Below are positions 33,646-42,249 of a DNA stretch of 43,521 nt, in pieces (the first letter of the stretch is position 1; the number at the start of each line of letters is the position of its first letter). A program made the translations under genes and the position numbers. The notes beneath the pieces were generated by a model. The model did not search any database. It was not told the origin of the DNA and saw nothing but the letters and a program-made list of their open reading frames with translations. Source of the DNA: Acidobacteriota bacterium (GTDB lineage Bacteria; Acidobacteriota; Terriglobia; Bryobacterales; Bryobacteraceae); assembly GCA_016871015.1 (NCBI GenBank), contig VFZX01000020.1, positions 1 to 43,521 on the forward strand. Direction: 5' to 3'.

Positions 33646-34778
33646 ATGCTGCACGTGATTCCTAACCCCGGACCCTCGGGCACACGGTATGCGGGACCGT
33701 CCATGCGCAACGGTGTCTCAAGGAACCGGTTGGCGGTTTCGAGCACGGAGGCATTGTACTCCGCCAGATTGCAGCCCGGGGCAGCGGCCGCGAAGTGCAG
33801 CGCCGCAGCGATCTGCGGACCGAAGGCGATGCTCAGGTGCGGAACCACAGGGATCCCGCGGCTGTGGGCTTCTCCAGCCAGGCGCATGCCTTCGGTGATG
33901 CCGCAACGGCCGAGGTCCGGCTGGAGGACCTCGACTGCCCGCGCCGCGAAGAACGGCGCCATCTCGTAGCGCGTCCGGTAGCTCTCTCCAATCGCGACTG
34001 GAGTCTCAATCGCTGCCGCCAGTTCGCCATGAGCCTCGGGATTCTCGGGCGCGAGAGGCGCTTCGAACCACACCGCGCCGCGGGCGTCGAGTTCGCGCCC
34101 GAACTCCAGCGCCGATTCCGGAGTATGCCGCCACAGTGCGTCCACGGCATAGCGCGCGGGGGGCAGCCCGTCCATGGCGGCGAAAAACCCGGATGGTGTT
34201 GGTGTGTCGTAGAACAGCTTGAACAGCGTGAACCCCTCGCCAGCGGCGGACCGGGCGGCGTCGGCGCGATTGGCAGCGGGGAGCCCGCTATAGTAAGCGG
34301 GAATCGCGGCGCGCGGCGATTCCGCGAGCATCTGGGACACAGGCTTCCGGGCGGACTTCCCTGCGAGGTCCCACAGCGCGATGTCGACGCCGCTGATCGC
34401 ATCCAGCATGAATCCGCCGGTCTGGCCGCGCACGCGCATGGCGGAGTACATGCGCTCCCACCACCAGGCGATCGATTCGGCGGTGGCTTCGAACTCCTGA
34501 TTCAACAGGACAGGCGTGAGCAGGCGGTCGATGATCGTGCAAGCGACTTCGGGGGCAAGCGGCGCTTGGGCTTCGCCCCAGCCTTCGAGTCCATCGGTGG
34601 TGGTGATGCGCACCACGGCAGTCTCGAAGTCGGTCGAGTAGAGGCAAGGAAACACCTGCGACCAGCGGTAGTTCGAGGGTCCCGCTGCGAGCTGGGTGGG
34701 CGAACCCGCCCGTCCCGTTGCGCCCGCGATATCCCGCGGCAGACGGATCGCGCGCGCCTCAATCGAGCGGATTCGCAT
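33642..34778 (-). CDS. Enolase-superfamily enzyme (mandelate racemase/sugar-acid dehydratase group)
   Basis: A 378-residue TIM-barrel enzyme with the N-terminal capping domain. The three metal ligands are visible as D213 (AVDALWRHTP), E239 (WFEAPLAPEN) and E265 (AIGESYRTRYE), and the C-terminal base H314 in VPHLSIAFG. The usual K-x-K at the end of the second strand reads F-K187-L-F189, so the second Lys is absent while the first remains. Such proteins dehydrate or racemise carboxylate sugars. It lies between a DapA-family gene (overlap of about 20 bases) and a beta-propeller gene. A dehydration-then-cleavage route for a sugar acid is a reasonable reading. The exact acid is unknown. Confidence 0.85.
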   Translation of the reverse strand: MRIRSIEARAIRLPRDIAGATGRAGSPTQLAAGPSNYRWSQVFPCLYSTDFETAVVRITTTDGLEGWGEAQAPLAPEVACTIIDRLLTPVLLNQEFEATAESIAWWWERMYSAMRVRGQTGGFMLDAISGVDIALWDLAGKSARKPVSQMLAESPRAAIPAYYSGLPAANRADAARSAAGEGFTLFKLFYDTPTPSGFFAAMDGLPPARYAVDALWRHTPESALEFGRELDARGAVWFEAPLAPENPEAHGELAAAIETPVAIGESYRTRYEMAPFFAARAVEVLQPDLGRCGITEGMRLAGEAHSRGIPVVPHLSIAFGPQIAAALHFAAAAPGCNLAEYNASVLETANRFLETPLRMDGPAYRVPEGPGLGITCSI

Positions 34779-35658
34779 GCATCTCCCGGAGCGCGGCGAG
34801 CTCCGCGAGTCCAGCGGCGTTGAGGGCCTGGGTCGGGTGGCGGACCCGGGCGCTGCGCAACACGCCCGCCGCGGCGAGATTGTGCTTGGCGGCGGCGACC
34901 CCGAGTCCCGGCTGAAGTTCGTAGCGGATCAACGGCAACGCGGCGGTGAAGAGCCGCCAGGCTTGTGCTTTCCGGCCTGCCTCGAGATGCGCCCAGATCG
35001 CGACATAGGTGGAAGTGATGTCGCTTGACGGCATCGTGCCGACTGCGCCGCGCTCGAACTCTTCAATGAGGAACTGTCCGTTGAGCCCTCCGAAGATGTC
35101 GAACTCCGCCGTGGCCGCACCGAGTGCGCCCGCCAGTGCTCCGATCTTGGGGGCCGTGGGAGGCGCCTCGACTTTCGCCGACCGCACATGTTCGATCTCG
35201 CGGGCCATGCGCGCGAGCAGCGCCACCGGCATCGCGACCTGCGTCATGAGCGGCGCATCCTGCACCATGATCGGGATGGAGACGGCGCGCGAGATGGCCT
35301 CGTAATAGAACATGAGCCCGTCTCCGTCGGGCTTGAGCAAGTAAGGCGGCAGGATCATGAGTCCGTCAGCGCCCATGTCCTGCGCTTCCCGGCTGAGCGC
35401 GGCTGCGGCGTCGGTCCCGGTGTGCCCGGAGCTGACGATCAGAGGGACCCGGCCGTTGACGCGAGCGGTGATACGCTTGAGCATCTCGATCCGCTCGGAG
35501 GCGAGCAGGGTGTAGCCTTCGCTCGCGTTGCCAAAGAGTCCGAGTCCATGCGCGCCCTGTGAGAGGAGGTGCTCCACCAGGCGGTCGAGCGATTCAAAGT
35601 CCACTGATCCGTCGTCGTGGAAGGGCGTGACGACGATCGGGTATACGCCGCGAAACAT
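34759..35658 (-). CDS. DapA/NanA-superfamily lyase, atypical active site
   Basis: A 299-residue (beta/alpha)8 class I aldolase-type protein. The Schiff-base Lys is K162 (HVRSAKVEAPP), and GNASEGYTL (43-51) is the loop that carries the Thr-Thr pair in dihydrodipicolinate synthase, here Asn-Ala-Ser. The catalytic Tyr of true DapA (Y133 region, YNxP) is replaced by Q-D-A-P (133-136). It is therefore not a lysine-pathway DapA but a pyruvate-utilising or 2-keto-3-deoxy-sugar-acid lyase-like relative. It heads the operon with the enolase-superfamily and beta-propeller genes and is the likely cleavage step. On the minus strand, TAGAAT lies nine bases before the ATG and overlaps a GAATC-GAA-GATTC inverted repeat. 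Confidence 0.85.
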   Translation of the reverse strand: MFRGVYPIVVTPFHDDGSVDFESLDRLVEHLLSQGAHGLGLFGNASEGYTLLASERIEMLKRITARVNGRVPLIVSSGHTGTDAAAALSREAQDMGADGLMILPPYLLKPDGDGLMFYYEAISRAVSIPIMVQDAPLMTQVAMPVALLARMAREIEHVRSAKVEAPPTAPKIGALAGALGAATAEFDIFGGLNGQFLIEEFERGAVGTMPSSDITSTYVAIWAHLEAGRKAQAWRLFTAALPLIRYELQPGLGVAAAKHNLAAAGVLRSARVRHPTQALNAAGLAELAALREMHANPLD

Positions 35659-35758
35659 GAATCTTCGATTCTAGCAGCGCCGGTCCAGTGAGCTACCGGT
35701 TCAGAACGACAGCCGGATCACTTGGGCATCGCTCGCCGCACGCCGATGACGCTTCGAT

Positions 35759-35770
35759 TAGTCTGGTAGG
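35759..35770 (+). promoter_or_regulatory. TAGTCT -10-like box, 6 nt from GTG start
   Basis: TAGTCT (35759-35764), then GGTAGG, then the GTG at 35771. GGTAGG could instead be read as a weak Shine-Dalgarno, but it abuts the start codon, too close for normal use. Confidence 0.4.
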
Positions 35771-37525
35771 GTGCTGATCCTCGCGACCCTCGCCACGCTC
35801 CCCGGAGCCTATTTTCCACTGCTCGAGGCTGGAGCGGCGAAGGCCGCGAAGATACTCGACTCGGCTCAACCACTCACACTGGCTGCGATTGAATCACGCC
35901 CCGCGACCCGCCACTTCCCGTACATGATGCTCGCGCCCGCGGTCCTCTACACCAGCCAGCACCCGGCGAATCCCGGCCGCGGACAGAAGCGGCACCTCGA
36001 CCTCGCCATCCGGATCGGCGACCTGCTGGCCGATGAGGACGAGCGCGGGACGTTCGAGCCCCGCGGCGACAGCGATTGGGACACCTACATGTGGCTTGAG
36101 ACCTGGCGCCTGCTCGGGCCCCAATTGGGTGAGACCCGCAAGGCGCGATGGCGCAAAGCGATCGAGCGCAACATCGCGCTTCTGGTCCGCGACGCAACGG
36201 ACCGCCTGGATTTCCCCTGGTACCATTCGCCGTTCATCGGAACTTCGCCGAACCACTATGTCCAGTGGGCGACGCTGTTGCACCTGGGCGGAATCTCGTT
36301 CGGGCGCAAGGATTGGCAGGATCTCGGCACGAAGATCCTCCGCCGGTTCGCGCTCACCGAGCAGTCGCCGGGAGGATTCTGGGGTGAGCACAACCGTTCG
36401 GGTCCGACCACCGGGTACAACCACCTGACGCTCACCGGAGTAGCGCTGTACTGGGAGCACAGCCGCGATCCGGAAGTGATGCCCGCACTGCGCCGGGCGA
36501 TGGATTTCCATCGCAATTTCACTTTCCTGGATGGCGCTGCCGTCGACGTGATCAATGACCGCAACCGCTACTGGGCCGTGAGCGCCTGGGGACAGTTCGC
36601 TTTCAGCCACTGGCCGGACGGGCGAGGCTATGCGGAGTTCGTCGCGAGCTTCTTCAAGCCGGAGACAATTGGAACCGACGTGGGCCGCCTCGCACAGAGC
36701 GCCCTTTACTATCACGAGGGACCGTCGGAACCCGCGCCCCAGCTTCGTACCGCCTACCACCACCAGATCGAAGAGGGCGCTGGAATCCGTAAGTCTGGAC
36801 CCTGGCAGGTAGCGCTGTCCGGCATCATGAGCACGCAGGCGATCAACAGCCGGTTCTACTTGGACCGCCAGGGACACATCAGCGTTTTTCACGACAAGCT
36901 CGGGCTCATCATCACTGGCGCAAACTCCAAGCGTCAGCCCGAGCTCGCCACGTTTTCCGAGAAGCTCATGGACCAGACCGTACACATGCCCATCACGACC
37001 CGGTTGCAGATGGGCGGTCCGGCCGACCGGTTGTCGCTCGCGTTCCACACGTTTTTCAGCGACCTCTACATCCCGGCGGCGAAACCGGACGAGTTGACGA
37101 TGCGTTTCGTGATCAGTGGACGTGGGCGTCCAGCGGAGGATCCCACGTTGACCCTGCAACTTTGCCTGAAACCGGGTGAGTTGAAGACGGGAGCCGGCGC
37201 GGTGGTTTCCGTGTCGAAGGAGCGGCTCGAATTGCGGGGCGAGCAACTGGCCGGCTCCGTCTCCCACCGTGGCTGGACGTTGCATGTCGATCCTTCGGCG
37301 AAGCTCGTCTGGCCGGTGTATCCGCACAACCCGTACTCAGATCAACCGGAAACTTCAATCGAGCGCGCGGTAGCGGCGGTGTCTGTTCCGTTGAAGCTGA
37401 AGTCGCAGCCAGGACGTTATGTGCGTGCCAACGAGCAGGAGATCATTTTCCGGCTCAGCACGAGCGCGAGCGCCACGCCCAGAGCCGAAAGCGCCGCGCC
37501 CAGGAACACGGACCGCGGCCGGTAG
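35771..37525 (+). CDS. Alpha/alpha-toroid-type glycan-active protein (heparinase/lyase-like)
   Basis: A protein of up to 584 residues. A short hydrophobic N-terminus (MLILATLATLPGA) is a possible signal. Residues about 30-290 are helix-rich with paired aromatic motifs (FPYMMLAPAVLYTSQHP, SDWDTYMWLETWRLL, TSPNHYVQWATLLHLGG, GFWGEHNRSGPTTGYNH), typical of alpha/alpha-toroid polysaccharide lyases and unsaturated glucuronyl hydrolases. Residues about 320-560 are beta-rich, as in the sandwich domain of those enzymes. The family is not certain. The last 36 residues overlap the opposite-strand YfhO-like gene and become Ser/Arg-rich, so the true C-terminus may be earlier, or this is a 109-bp convergent overlap. 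Polyuronate or sulfated-glycan degradation fits the neighbours. Confidence 0.6.
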   Translation: MLILATLATLPGAYFPLLEAGAAKAAKILDSAQPLTLAAIESRPATRHFPYMMLAPAVLYTSQHPANPGRGQKRHLDLAIRIGDLLADEDERGTFEPRGDSDWDTYMWLETWRLLGPQLGETRKARWRKAIERNIALLVRDATDRLDFPWYHSPFIGTSPNHYVQWATLLHLGGISFGRKDWQDLGTKILRRFALTEQSPGGFWGEHNRSGPTTGYNHLTLTGVALYWEHSRDPEVMPALRRAMDFHRNFTFLDGAAVDVINDRNRYWAVSAWGQFAFSHWPDGRGYAEFVASFFKPETIGTDVGRLAQSALYYHEGPSEPAPQLRTAYHHQIEEGAGIRKSGPWQVALSGIMSTQAINSRFYLDRQGHISVFHDKLGLIITGANSKRQPELATFSEKLMDQTVHMPITTRLQMGGPADRLSLAFHTFFSDLYIPAAKPDELTMRFVISGRGRPAEDPTLTLQLCLKPGELKTGAGAVVSVSKERLELRGEQLAGSVSHRGWTLHVDPSAKLVWPVYPHNPYSDQPETSIERAVAAVSVPLKLKSQPGRYVRANEQEIIFRLSTSASATPRAESAAPRNTDRGR

Positions 37526-39561
37526 CGCAGCTCCACTTGATGGACGCCCGCCGGGACGGCCACGGCGCGCATCAGTCCGTTCGCTTCAATCACCGGGGTG
37601 TGCTGGCCGTCGACAAGCGCCTCCCAGCCGGTGCTCCAGGCGCTGCCCTCAATCAACAGGCCCGGACATGCCATATCCACCGCCACCCGGATTCCGTTGG
37701 GCTGGTACTCGCGAACGGTGGCTTGTCCAGCTTGTGCGCATCCGGTCAGGGCGGGAGGATCACCGGGGAAAAACGCTGTATCGCGAAGTGCCTGATGACG
37801 GTTTTCGACCAGATCCCGGATTCCATGCGCGAAGTTGGCTAGACGCTCCGTCCGATGGACCACCCAGACCCGGGGGAACGCGGAGCGGTCTTCGAACACC
37901 TTGAGTCCACTCGAACCACTGAACGCGAGGTCCTGAAAATTCCCCGACGGCTCACCGGCGATCCGGAAGCGGGTGTTGAGAACCCTCGCTCCGTTGTCTG
38001 CGTAGGCGGGCCAGGCCTCGAGATTGCGCGTCAGGCTCGCCAGGTACCCACCCGGGGCCTCGAATCCGTGCCATGCGGCCCAGTTTGTTTCCAGCTTCGT
38101 GCTGTCAGTCGTGATCCGGAACAACTCCCGCTGGGATCTCAGGAACTTCGCGATGTCGGTGTTGGAGCGCATGCGCGCGGTCCACTCCATGCGGCCGGGA
38201 TCGGACCGCGGCGCGATGAGAACACCGGTGTTCGCGTTCAGCTCCATCAGCATGACGAGCAGGAGAGGAGTTGGCGCACGATGGTGGAACGCCAGCGCGG
38301 TGGCCCACATGGCGAGCACCGCCAAGCCGGTCCGGGGATCGGCCCACGCCGGAGCAGCAAACTGGGTCACCAGCGCGAACACCAGCCCGGCCACGGTGAG
38401 CGTCAACGCGGTCCGCCGGAGCCAGGCGGAGCCAGATTGATCCCGAAGCGCATCCAATCCGAACGCCGCCAGGACAGCCACTCCCAACGTGAACAGATTG
38501 AGCGCTGCGCCCGGGGTCCGGGCCTTCTCCGCCATCGGGACAAGGCCGTAGAAACCCCCCTCCAGGAGCGAATGTCCGCCGAGCGAATAGAACCAGGCGG
38601 CGACCGCGAGGAGCGTGAGTGGCGGAACTGGCGAGGTCCGCCAGCACAACGCCACGCCGGTCAACGCCAGAGTGAATAGCGCGACGCCAACGAATGGGTC
38701 TACATTGTGGTGCCGCATCGGCAGCACAATTGCCACGATCCGGTTGGCGGGCACCGACAACTTCTCATGGACAGAGTACGGCACCGGCTGATCCCAGCCG
38801 AGCGCCTCGGATTCCCCGACCCAACGCAGCGCGGATTTCCCGTATTCACGCGCCGGGAGAATTTGGATCGCGCCTGTGAGTCCGGCGATCAATACCGCGA
38901 CCGCCGCGAACCGGATCCGGCTCCAGCGCTGCCAGCATCCGGCCAGCCAGACGCCCCCCGCGGCGAACGAGATGAACAGCGGAATCTGGTGGTGTCCACT
39001 GAGCCACGAGAGTCCCAGCGCAAGACCCGAAAGCGCCGCGTTCGCCAAGGAATGTTCACCCCGCAACGAGCGGAACAGGAACATGAGAACCAGCGGCGCC
39101 CAAACCGCGCCGTTGATCATCTGGGGCCAGTTTGTCGTGCCGAGATAACCGCTGAAGCTGAATCCGAGCCCGGCCAGGGTGGCGGCGGTCCGGCTTCGGC
39201 CTAAGTCCCTGCAGAACCAATAAGCAAAGCCCGCAGCCATCCAGTGGATGGCCACCAGGTACCATTGGAGGTAACCGGTGCGGATGGCGCCGTGCTCCGA
39301 CAAGGGCAGCAAGAAGAGAATCCAGTTGAGCGGATATGCCGCTCCCGGCTGTGCCTGGCCGAGCAAGGGCTGCCCGGTCCACAGGCTTGGATCCCACAAG
39401 GGAAAAATGCCCTGATGCCACTGGCGTGCCTGGGTGTTTAACCAGGGCATCACCTGGGTGGCGAAGTCAGGACCCCAACCCCAGTCGTACTGGCGGGTGA
39501 ACACGATCTTCCAGTAGAAGGCGGTGACAGCCGCCAACAGCAGGAGCGCCATTCTCACCAT
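37417..39561 (-). CDS. YfhO-like polytopic membrane protein (copy 1)
   Basis: About 714 residues with roughly 12 hydrophobic helices in the first 450 positions and a soluble beta-rich C-terminal domain. The opening FYWKIVFTRQYDWGWGPD (Asp in the first extracytoplasmic loop), PLWDPSLWTGQPLLGQ and YPLNWILFL are the GT-C/YfhO signature. YfhO-type proteins are implicated in transfer of sugars from lipid-linked donors to cell-wall polymers or lipids; the acceptor here is unknown. I use ATG 39561; TTG 39570 and ATG 39552 are alternatives. It overlaps the end of the second copy upstream. Copy 1 and copy 2 share the N-terminal motifs and overall layout but are clearly diverged. Confidence 0.82.
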   Translation of the reverse strand: MVRMALLLLAAVTAFYWKIVFTRQYDWGWGPDFATQVMPWLNTQARQWHQGIFPLWDPSLWTGQPLLGQAQPGAAYPLNWILFLLPLSEHGAIRTGYLQWYLVAIHWMAAGFAYWFCRDLGRSRTAATLAGLGFSFSGYLGTTNWPQMINGAVWAPLVLMFLFRSLRGEHSLANAALSGLALGLSWLSGHHQIPLFISFAAGGVWLAGCWQRWSRIRFAAVAVLIAGLTGAIQILPAREYGKSALRWVGESEALGWDQPVPYSVHEKLSVPANRIVAIVLPMRHHNVDPFVGVALFTLALTGVALCWRTSPVPPLTLLAVAAWFYSLGGHSLLEGGFYGLVPMAEKARTPGAALNLFTLGVAVLAAFGLDALRDQSGSAWLRRTALTLTVAGLVFALVTQFAAPAWADPRTGLAVLAMWATALAFHHRAPTPLLLVMLMELNANTGVLIAPRSDPGRMEWTARMRSNTDIAKFLRSQRELFRITTDSTKLETNWAAWHGFEAPGGYLASLTRNLEAWPAYADNGARVLNTRFRIAGEPSGNFQDLAFSGSSGLKVFEDRSAFPRVWVVHRTERLANFAHGIRDLVENRHQALRDTAFFPGDPPALTGCAQAGQATVREYQPNGIRVAVDMACPGLLIEGSAWSTGWEALVDGQHTPVIEANGLMRAVAVPAGVHQVELRYRPRSVFLGAALSALGVALALVLSRKMISCSLART

Positions 39562-41696
39562 CGGCGGCAAACCACCACGAGAGCGGCCAGGCCCAGCAGT
39601 GTGATTCCAGCCCCGTAATACACAGCCCGCGGCCGGTACCGCATCTCCACTTGATGCGTTCCGGCCGGGACGACCACGGCCCGCATGCCTCCATTGACGC
39701 GGTAGACCAGCGCGGGCTTTCCGTCGATCTCAGCGGTCCAGCCAGCGAACCAGGTTTCAGACAGCACCACCATCCCGAGGCAAGGCATCTTCGCTCGAAT
39801 GCGGATGCGCGAGGCCCGGTGTTCCTCGATTTCCGCGCCGCCCTCACCCAGACAGGGAGTCAAGTCCGGGACCGGCTGGTTCTCAACGATCGCCGCGCTA
39901 TAGAGGTCGGTCAAACGCGTGCGGATGATTTCATTGGTCTCGTCGCGGCCGCGCGAACGGATGATCCCGGAAACAATCCACACTCGGGGAAATGTTCCCG
40001 GATTGTAGTACAAGCGCCATTCACCCTCGCGCGCCACCTCCTGCTGGAACCCCGCAGTGGGCGCCTTGCCAACACTGAACTGGACCCCGTAGAGCAGCCT
40101 CGGCTCCCACGCCCCCAACTCATAGCGCACCGGATCTTCAAGCACCGCCGGCTGGTATCCGCCCCACATCTCGATCCCGTGCCAAGCGCCCCAGTTCTTG
40201 GGCATGGCCGTCTCACCCGGATCGATGCGGAACCGTCCCGGCTGCTGGCGGATGTAATCAGCAAAAGCAGTGAAGCCGTTGATCGACAAATTCCATTTGT
40301 TCCGGTCCCGGTCACCGCGCGGCGCGAGAAGTCCCGCCGTGCTGTGCGCGAACTCGGTGACCGCGAGGGCGATCAGAATCGCACTCGATTGGCCCGCCGG
40401 TAGCGCGCCACGCCGCCACGCCTCGATCGTCCCTGCGGCGATCAGTGCGGCGGCGGCGGTGATGCCAATGGCCGGCTCGCCCTGCGAACCATGCACGAAT
40501 TGAATCGCCGCCATGGCGCTCACGCCGATTCCCGTGAGCGCCCAGACAGCGTGGCGGCTCCATGAACCGGTGCCGCGCTGCAGGTGATCGAGTCCAACGG
40601 CTGCCAGCGCTGCCAGCGCAGTGTTCGTCAGGAAGATCGCTGTTGCTGGATTACGCGCTTTGTCCGCATCCGGGATCAGTGCGTAGAGCAGTCCCTGTAC
40701 CAGGCTCCAGCCGCCCATGGCGATCACCAATCCCGCGCCCGCCACTGCCGCCAACACACGGACTTCGGGCCGGTGCCAGGCGGCCGCGAGCCCGAGCAGC
40801 GCCAGCACCACGCAGACCGCGCCCATGTGCGGGTCGGCATGGAAATAGCCGGAAGGATAAATGAATCCCAGGATCGTCGTGGGTACGAATGAGAACTTCT
40901 CGTGTACCTCGTACGGCACGCGCTGATTCCACGCGACCGGATCGGCGTAACCCACCCAGCGGAGTGCCGCGCGCCCGAATTCGATCCCCGGAAGAAGTTG
41001 CGCGGCTGCGATGAGCGCCATGAAAGCCGCCGAGATCCCGGCTTGCCACAGGCGCTTCCGCCAGATCCAGACACCGAGGCTGACGATGGCAAGGAAGAGC
41101 GGCACCTGCGGATGTCCACTGAGAAACGCGGCTCCGAGTCCGGCGCCGGACAGAGCTGCGTTCCGCACAGGCCGGTGTCCTGCGAGTGCCCGTAGTTGAT
41201 ACAGCAGGACAAGCGGAGCCCAGCAGGCGCCGTTGACCCACTGCGGCCACGGACTCGTCCCCACGAATCCGTCGAACGCGAAGGCGGATCCACCCAGAGC
41301 GGACGCGGATCGCGAGAGTCCAAGGCTGCGGCACAAGCGGTAACAGAACACCAGCGCGACAAAGTGCAACAGCACCCGGTAGGCACCCAGGTAGCCTGGC
41401 CGGAGCCTGCCATCCTGGAGTGGCGAAAGAAAGAGCAGCCAGTTCAACGGATAGAAAGAGCCGGGTTGCATTTGCGCGGCCAGCGGCTGGCCGTTCCATG
41501 GGTAGCTGTCCCACAGCGGAAGCTCACCCTGCTGGATCTGCCGGGCCTGGGTCTGGAACCAGGGCAGGACTTGGGTCGCCAGATCTTCTCCCGTTGTCCA
41601 CTCGTACTGCTTGGTCAGCGTGAGCTTCCAATAGAACCCGATAGTCAGCGCAAGCAGCAGGAGCGCGGTTCCGGCTCTATGGATCCGATGGGCCAA
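39555..41696 (-). CDS. YfhO-like polytopic membrane protein (copy 2)
   Basis: A 713-residue paralogue of the downstream gene: FYWKLTLTKQYEWTTGED, PLWDSYPWNGQPLAAQ, YPLNWLLFL, about 12 membrane helices and a C-terminal soluble domain (RVWIVSGIIRSRG, VEMRYRPRAVYYGAG). The Asp/Glu-containing first loop of the GT-C fold is conserved. The start codon is TTG 41696; no ATG in frame preserves the first helix. It is supported by TAGAAT (41708 to 41703) exactly six bases upstream on the minus strand, the recurrent promoter geometry here. The downstream copy overlaps its end, so both are co-transcribed. Confidence 0.82.
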   Translation of the reverse strand: MAHRIHRAGTALLLLALTIGFYWKLTLTKQYEWTTGEDLATQVLPWFQTQARQIQQGELPLWDSYPWNGQPLAAQMQPGSFYPLNWLLFLSPLQDGRLRPGYLGAYRVLLHFVALVFCYRLCRSLGLSRSASALGGSAFAFDGFVGTSPWPQWVNGACWAPLVLLYQLRALAGHRPVRNAALSGAGLGAAFLSGHPQVPLFLAIVSLGVWIWRKRLWQAGISAAFMALIAAAQLLPGIEFGRAALRWVGYADPVAWNQRVPYEVHEKFSFVPTTILGFIYPSGYFHADPHMGAVCVVLALLGLAAAWHRPEVRVLAAVAGAGLVIAMGGWSLVQGLLYALIPDADKARNPATAIFLTNTALAALAAVGLDHLQRGTGSWSRHAVWALTGIGVSAMAAIQFVHGSQGEPAIGITAAAALIAAGTIEAWRRGALPAGQSSAILIALAVTEFAHSTAGLLAPRGDRDRNKWNLSINGFTAFADYIRQQPGRFRIDPGETAMPKNWGAWHGIEMWGGYQPAVLEDPVRYELGAWEPRLLYGVQFSVGKAPTAGFQQEVAREGEWRLYYNPGTFPRVWIVSGIIRSRGRDETNEIIRTRLTDLYSAAIVENQPVPDLTPCLGEGGAEIEEHRASRIRIRAKMPCLGMVVLSETWFAGWTAEIDGKPALVYRVNGGMRAVVVPAGTHQVEMRYRPRAVYYGAGITLLGLAALVVVCRRW

Positions 41697-41708
41697 CCGA
41701 CCATTCTA
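41697..41708 (-). promoter_or_regulatory. TAGAAT -10-like box, 6 nt from TTG start
   Basis: On the minus strand TAGAAT (41708 to 41703), then GGTCGG, then TTG at 41696. The spacing supports the non-ATG start of the YfhO-like gene. Confidence 0.5.
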
Positions 41709-41715
41709 CCGGTGA

Positions 41716-41728
41716 TAGACTCGCTTCA
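41716..41728 (+). promoter_or_regulatory. TAGACT -10-like box, 7 nt from start codon
   Basis: TAGACT (41716-41721), then seven bases, then the ATG at 41729. This is one base longer than the other cases, and the two divergent promoter-like boxes here lie only seven bases apart. Confidence 0.35.
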
Positions 41729-41845
41729 ATGGACGACCGGGCTCAGGTGATGAGCGTGGCGGAGCGGCTCAATCAGTCCCGGGCTCGACCCGTTCGAGAG
41801 ATACTGGGGCGCGAGATCCAGCGCAGGAGGACCGCCGGTGAGTAG
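41729..41845 (+). CDS. Small basic protein (38 aa), unknown
   Basis: A 38-residue ORF, MDDRAQVMSVAERLNQSRAR and onward, Arg/Glu-rich and predicted helical. I recognise no family. It starts 7 bases after a TANNNT box and overlaps the next small ORF by eight bases (GTGAGTAG), an arrangement typical of translational coupling. Coding potential is modest; it could be spurious. Confidence 0.4.
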   Translation: MDDRAQVMSVAERLNQSRARPVREILGREIQRRRTAGE

Positions 41846-42044
41846 GCTGGAATTGGGTTTGCTTCGCGCGGTGATCCTGGGCGCCGCAGCGGCGCTGGCG
41901 ATTCACTGGAGAGCTGCTGAGCCGCCAACGGTGCTGTTGGTCATCGGCGCGGTGCTGGTCCTTACCGAATGGCTGAGGATCCGGCGGGCTGGGCAGCCTG
42001 AGCCTCCGAGTGCTCGTAGCCGCGCCGTGGGAACTTCGCGGTGA
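41838..42044 (+). CDS. Small two-helix membrane protein (68 aa), unknown
   Basis: A 68-residue ORF with GTG start 41838. Two hydrophobic segments (residues about 9-25 and 30-47: VILGAAAALAIHW and VLLVIGAVLVLTEWL) are separated by a short polar loop, with a basic tail. No family recognised. It overlaps the 38-aa ORF upstream and an opposite-strand ORF downstream (41962-42044), so one of the two overlapping frames is probably not real in its full length. Confidence 0.4.
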   Translation: MSRLELGLLRAVILGAAAALAIHWRAAEPPTVLLVIGAVLVLTEWLRIRRAGQPEPPSARSRAVGTSR

Positions 42045-42168
42045 TGATGGCGATCACCGCCAGTTGCACGGCGATCATGGCACCAATGCAGATCGCAACC
42101 GAATAGCCCGCTACGTCGAGGGAAGCGCCAGCAGCGGCCCCTGTCAAAGCAACCGGAAGTGTCCTCAT
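41962..42168 (-). pseudogene. Possible C-terminal remnant of an MFS transporter
   Basis: A 68-residue minus-strand ORF with GAAAGASLDVAGYSVAICIG and QLAVIAIITAKFPR resembles the last two helices of a major-facilitator carrier, followed by a hydrophilic tail. A stop codon lies just upstream of its Met, so no complete transporter is present. It may be the 3' relic of a deleted gene. The alternative, a genuine small membrane protein, is less likely. Together with 42169-42249, which shows no gene, this occupies the gap before the next gene. Confidence 0.35.
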
Positions 42169-42249
42169 GCTTCTCTATCGGCTGCCCCCGGCCAGCTCCA
42201 ACACGGGATACAGCGATCACCTGAGTCGAATACAATGCTTGAATCACCC

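Noticed and set aside
35894-37327. A 477-codon open frame antisense to the toroid-type gene
   Set aside because: Val/Arg-rich shadow without motifs; the sense strand has coherent aromatic and helical motifs.
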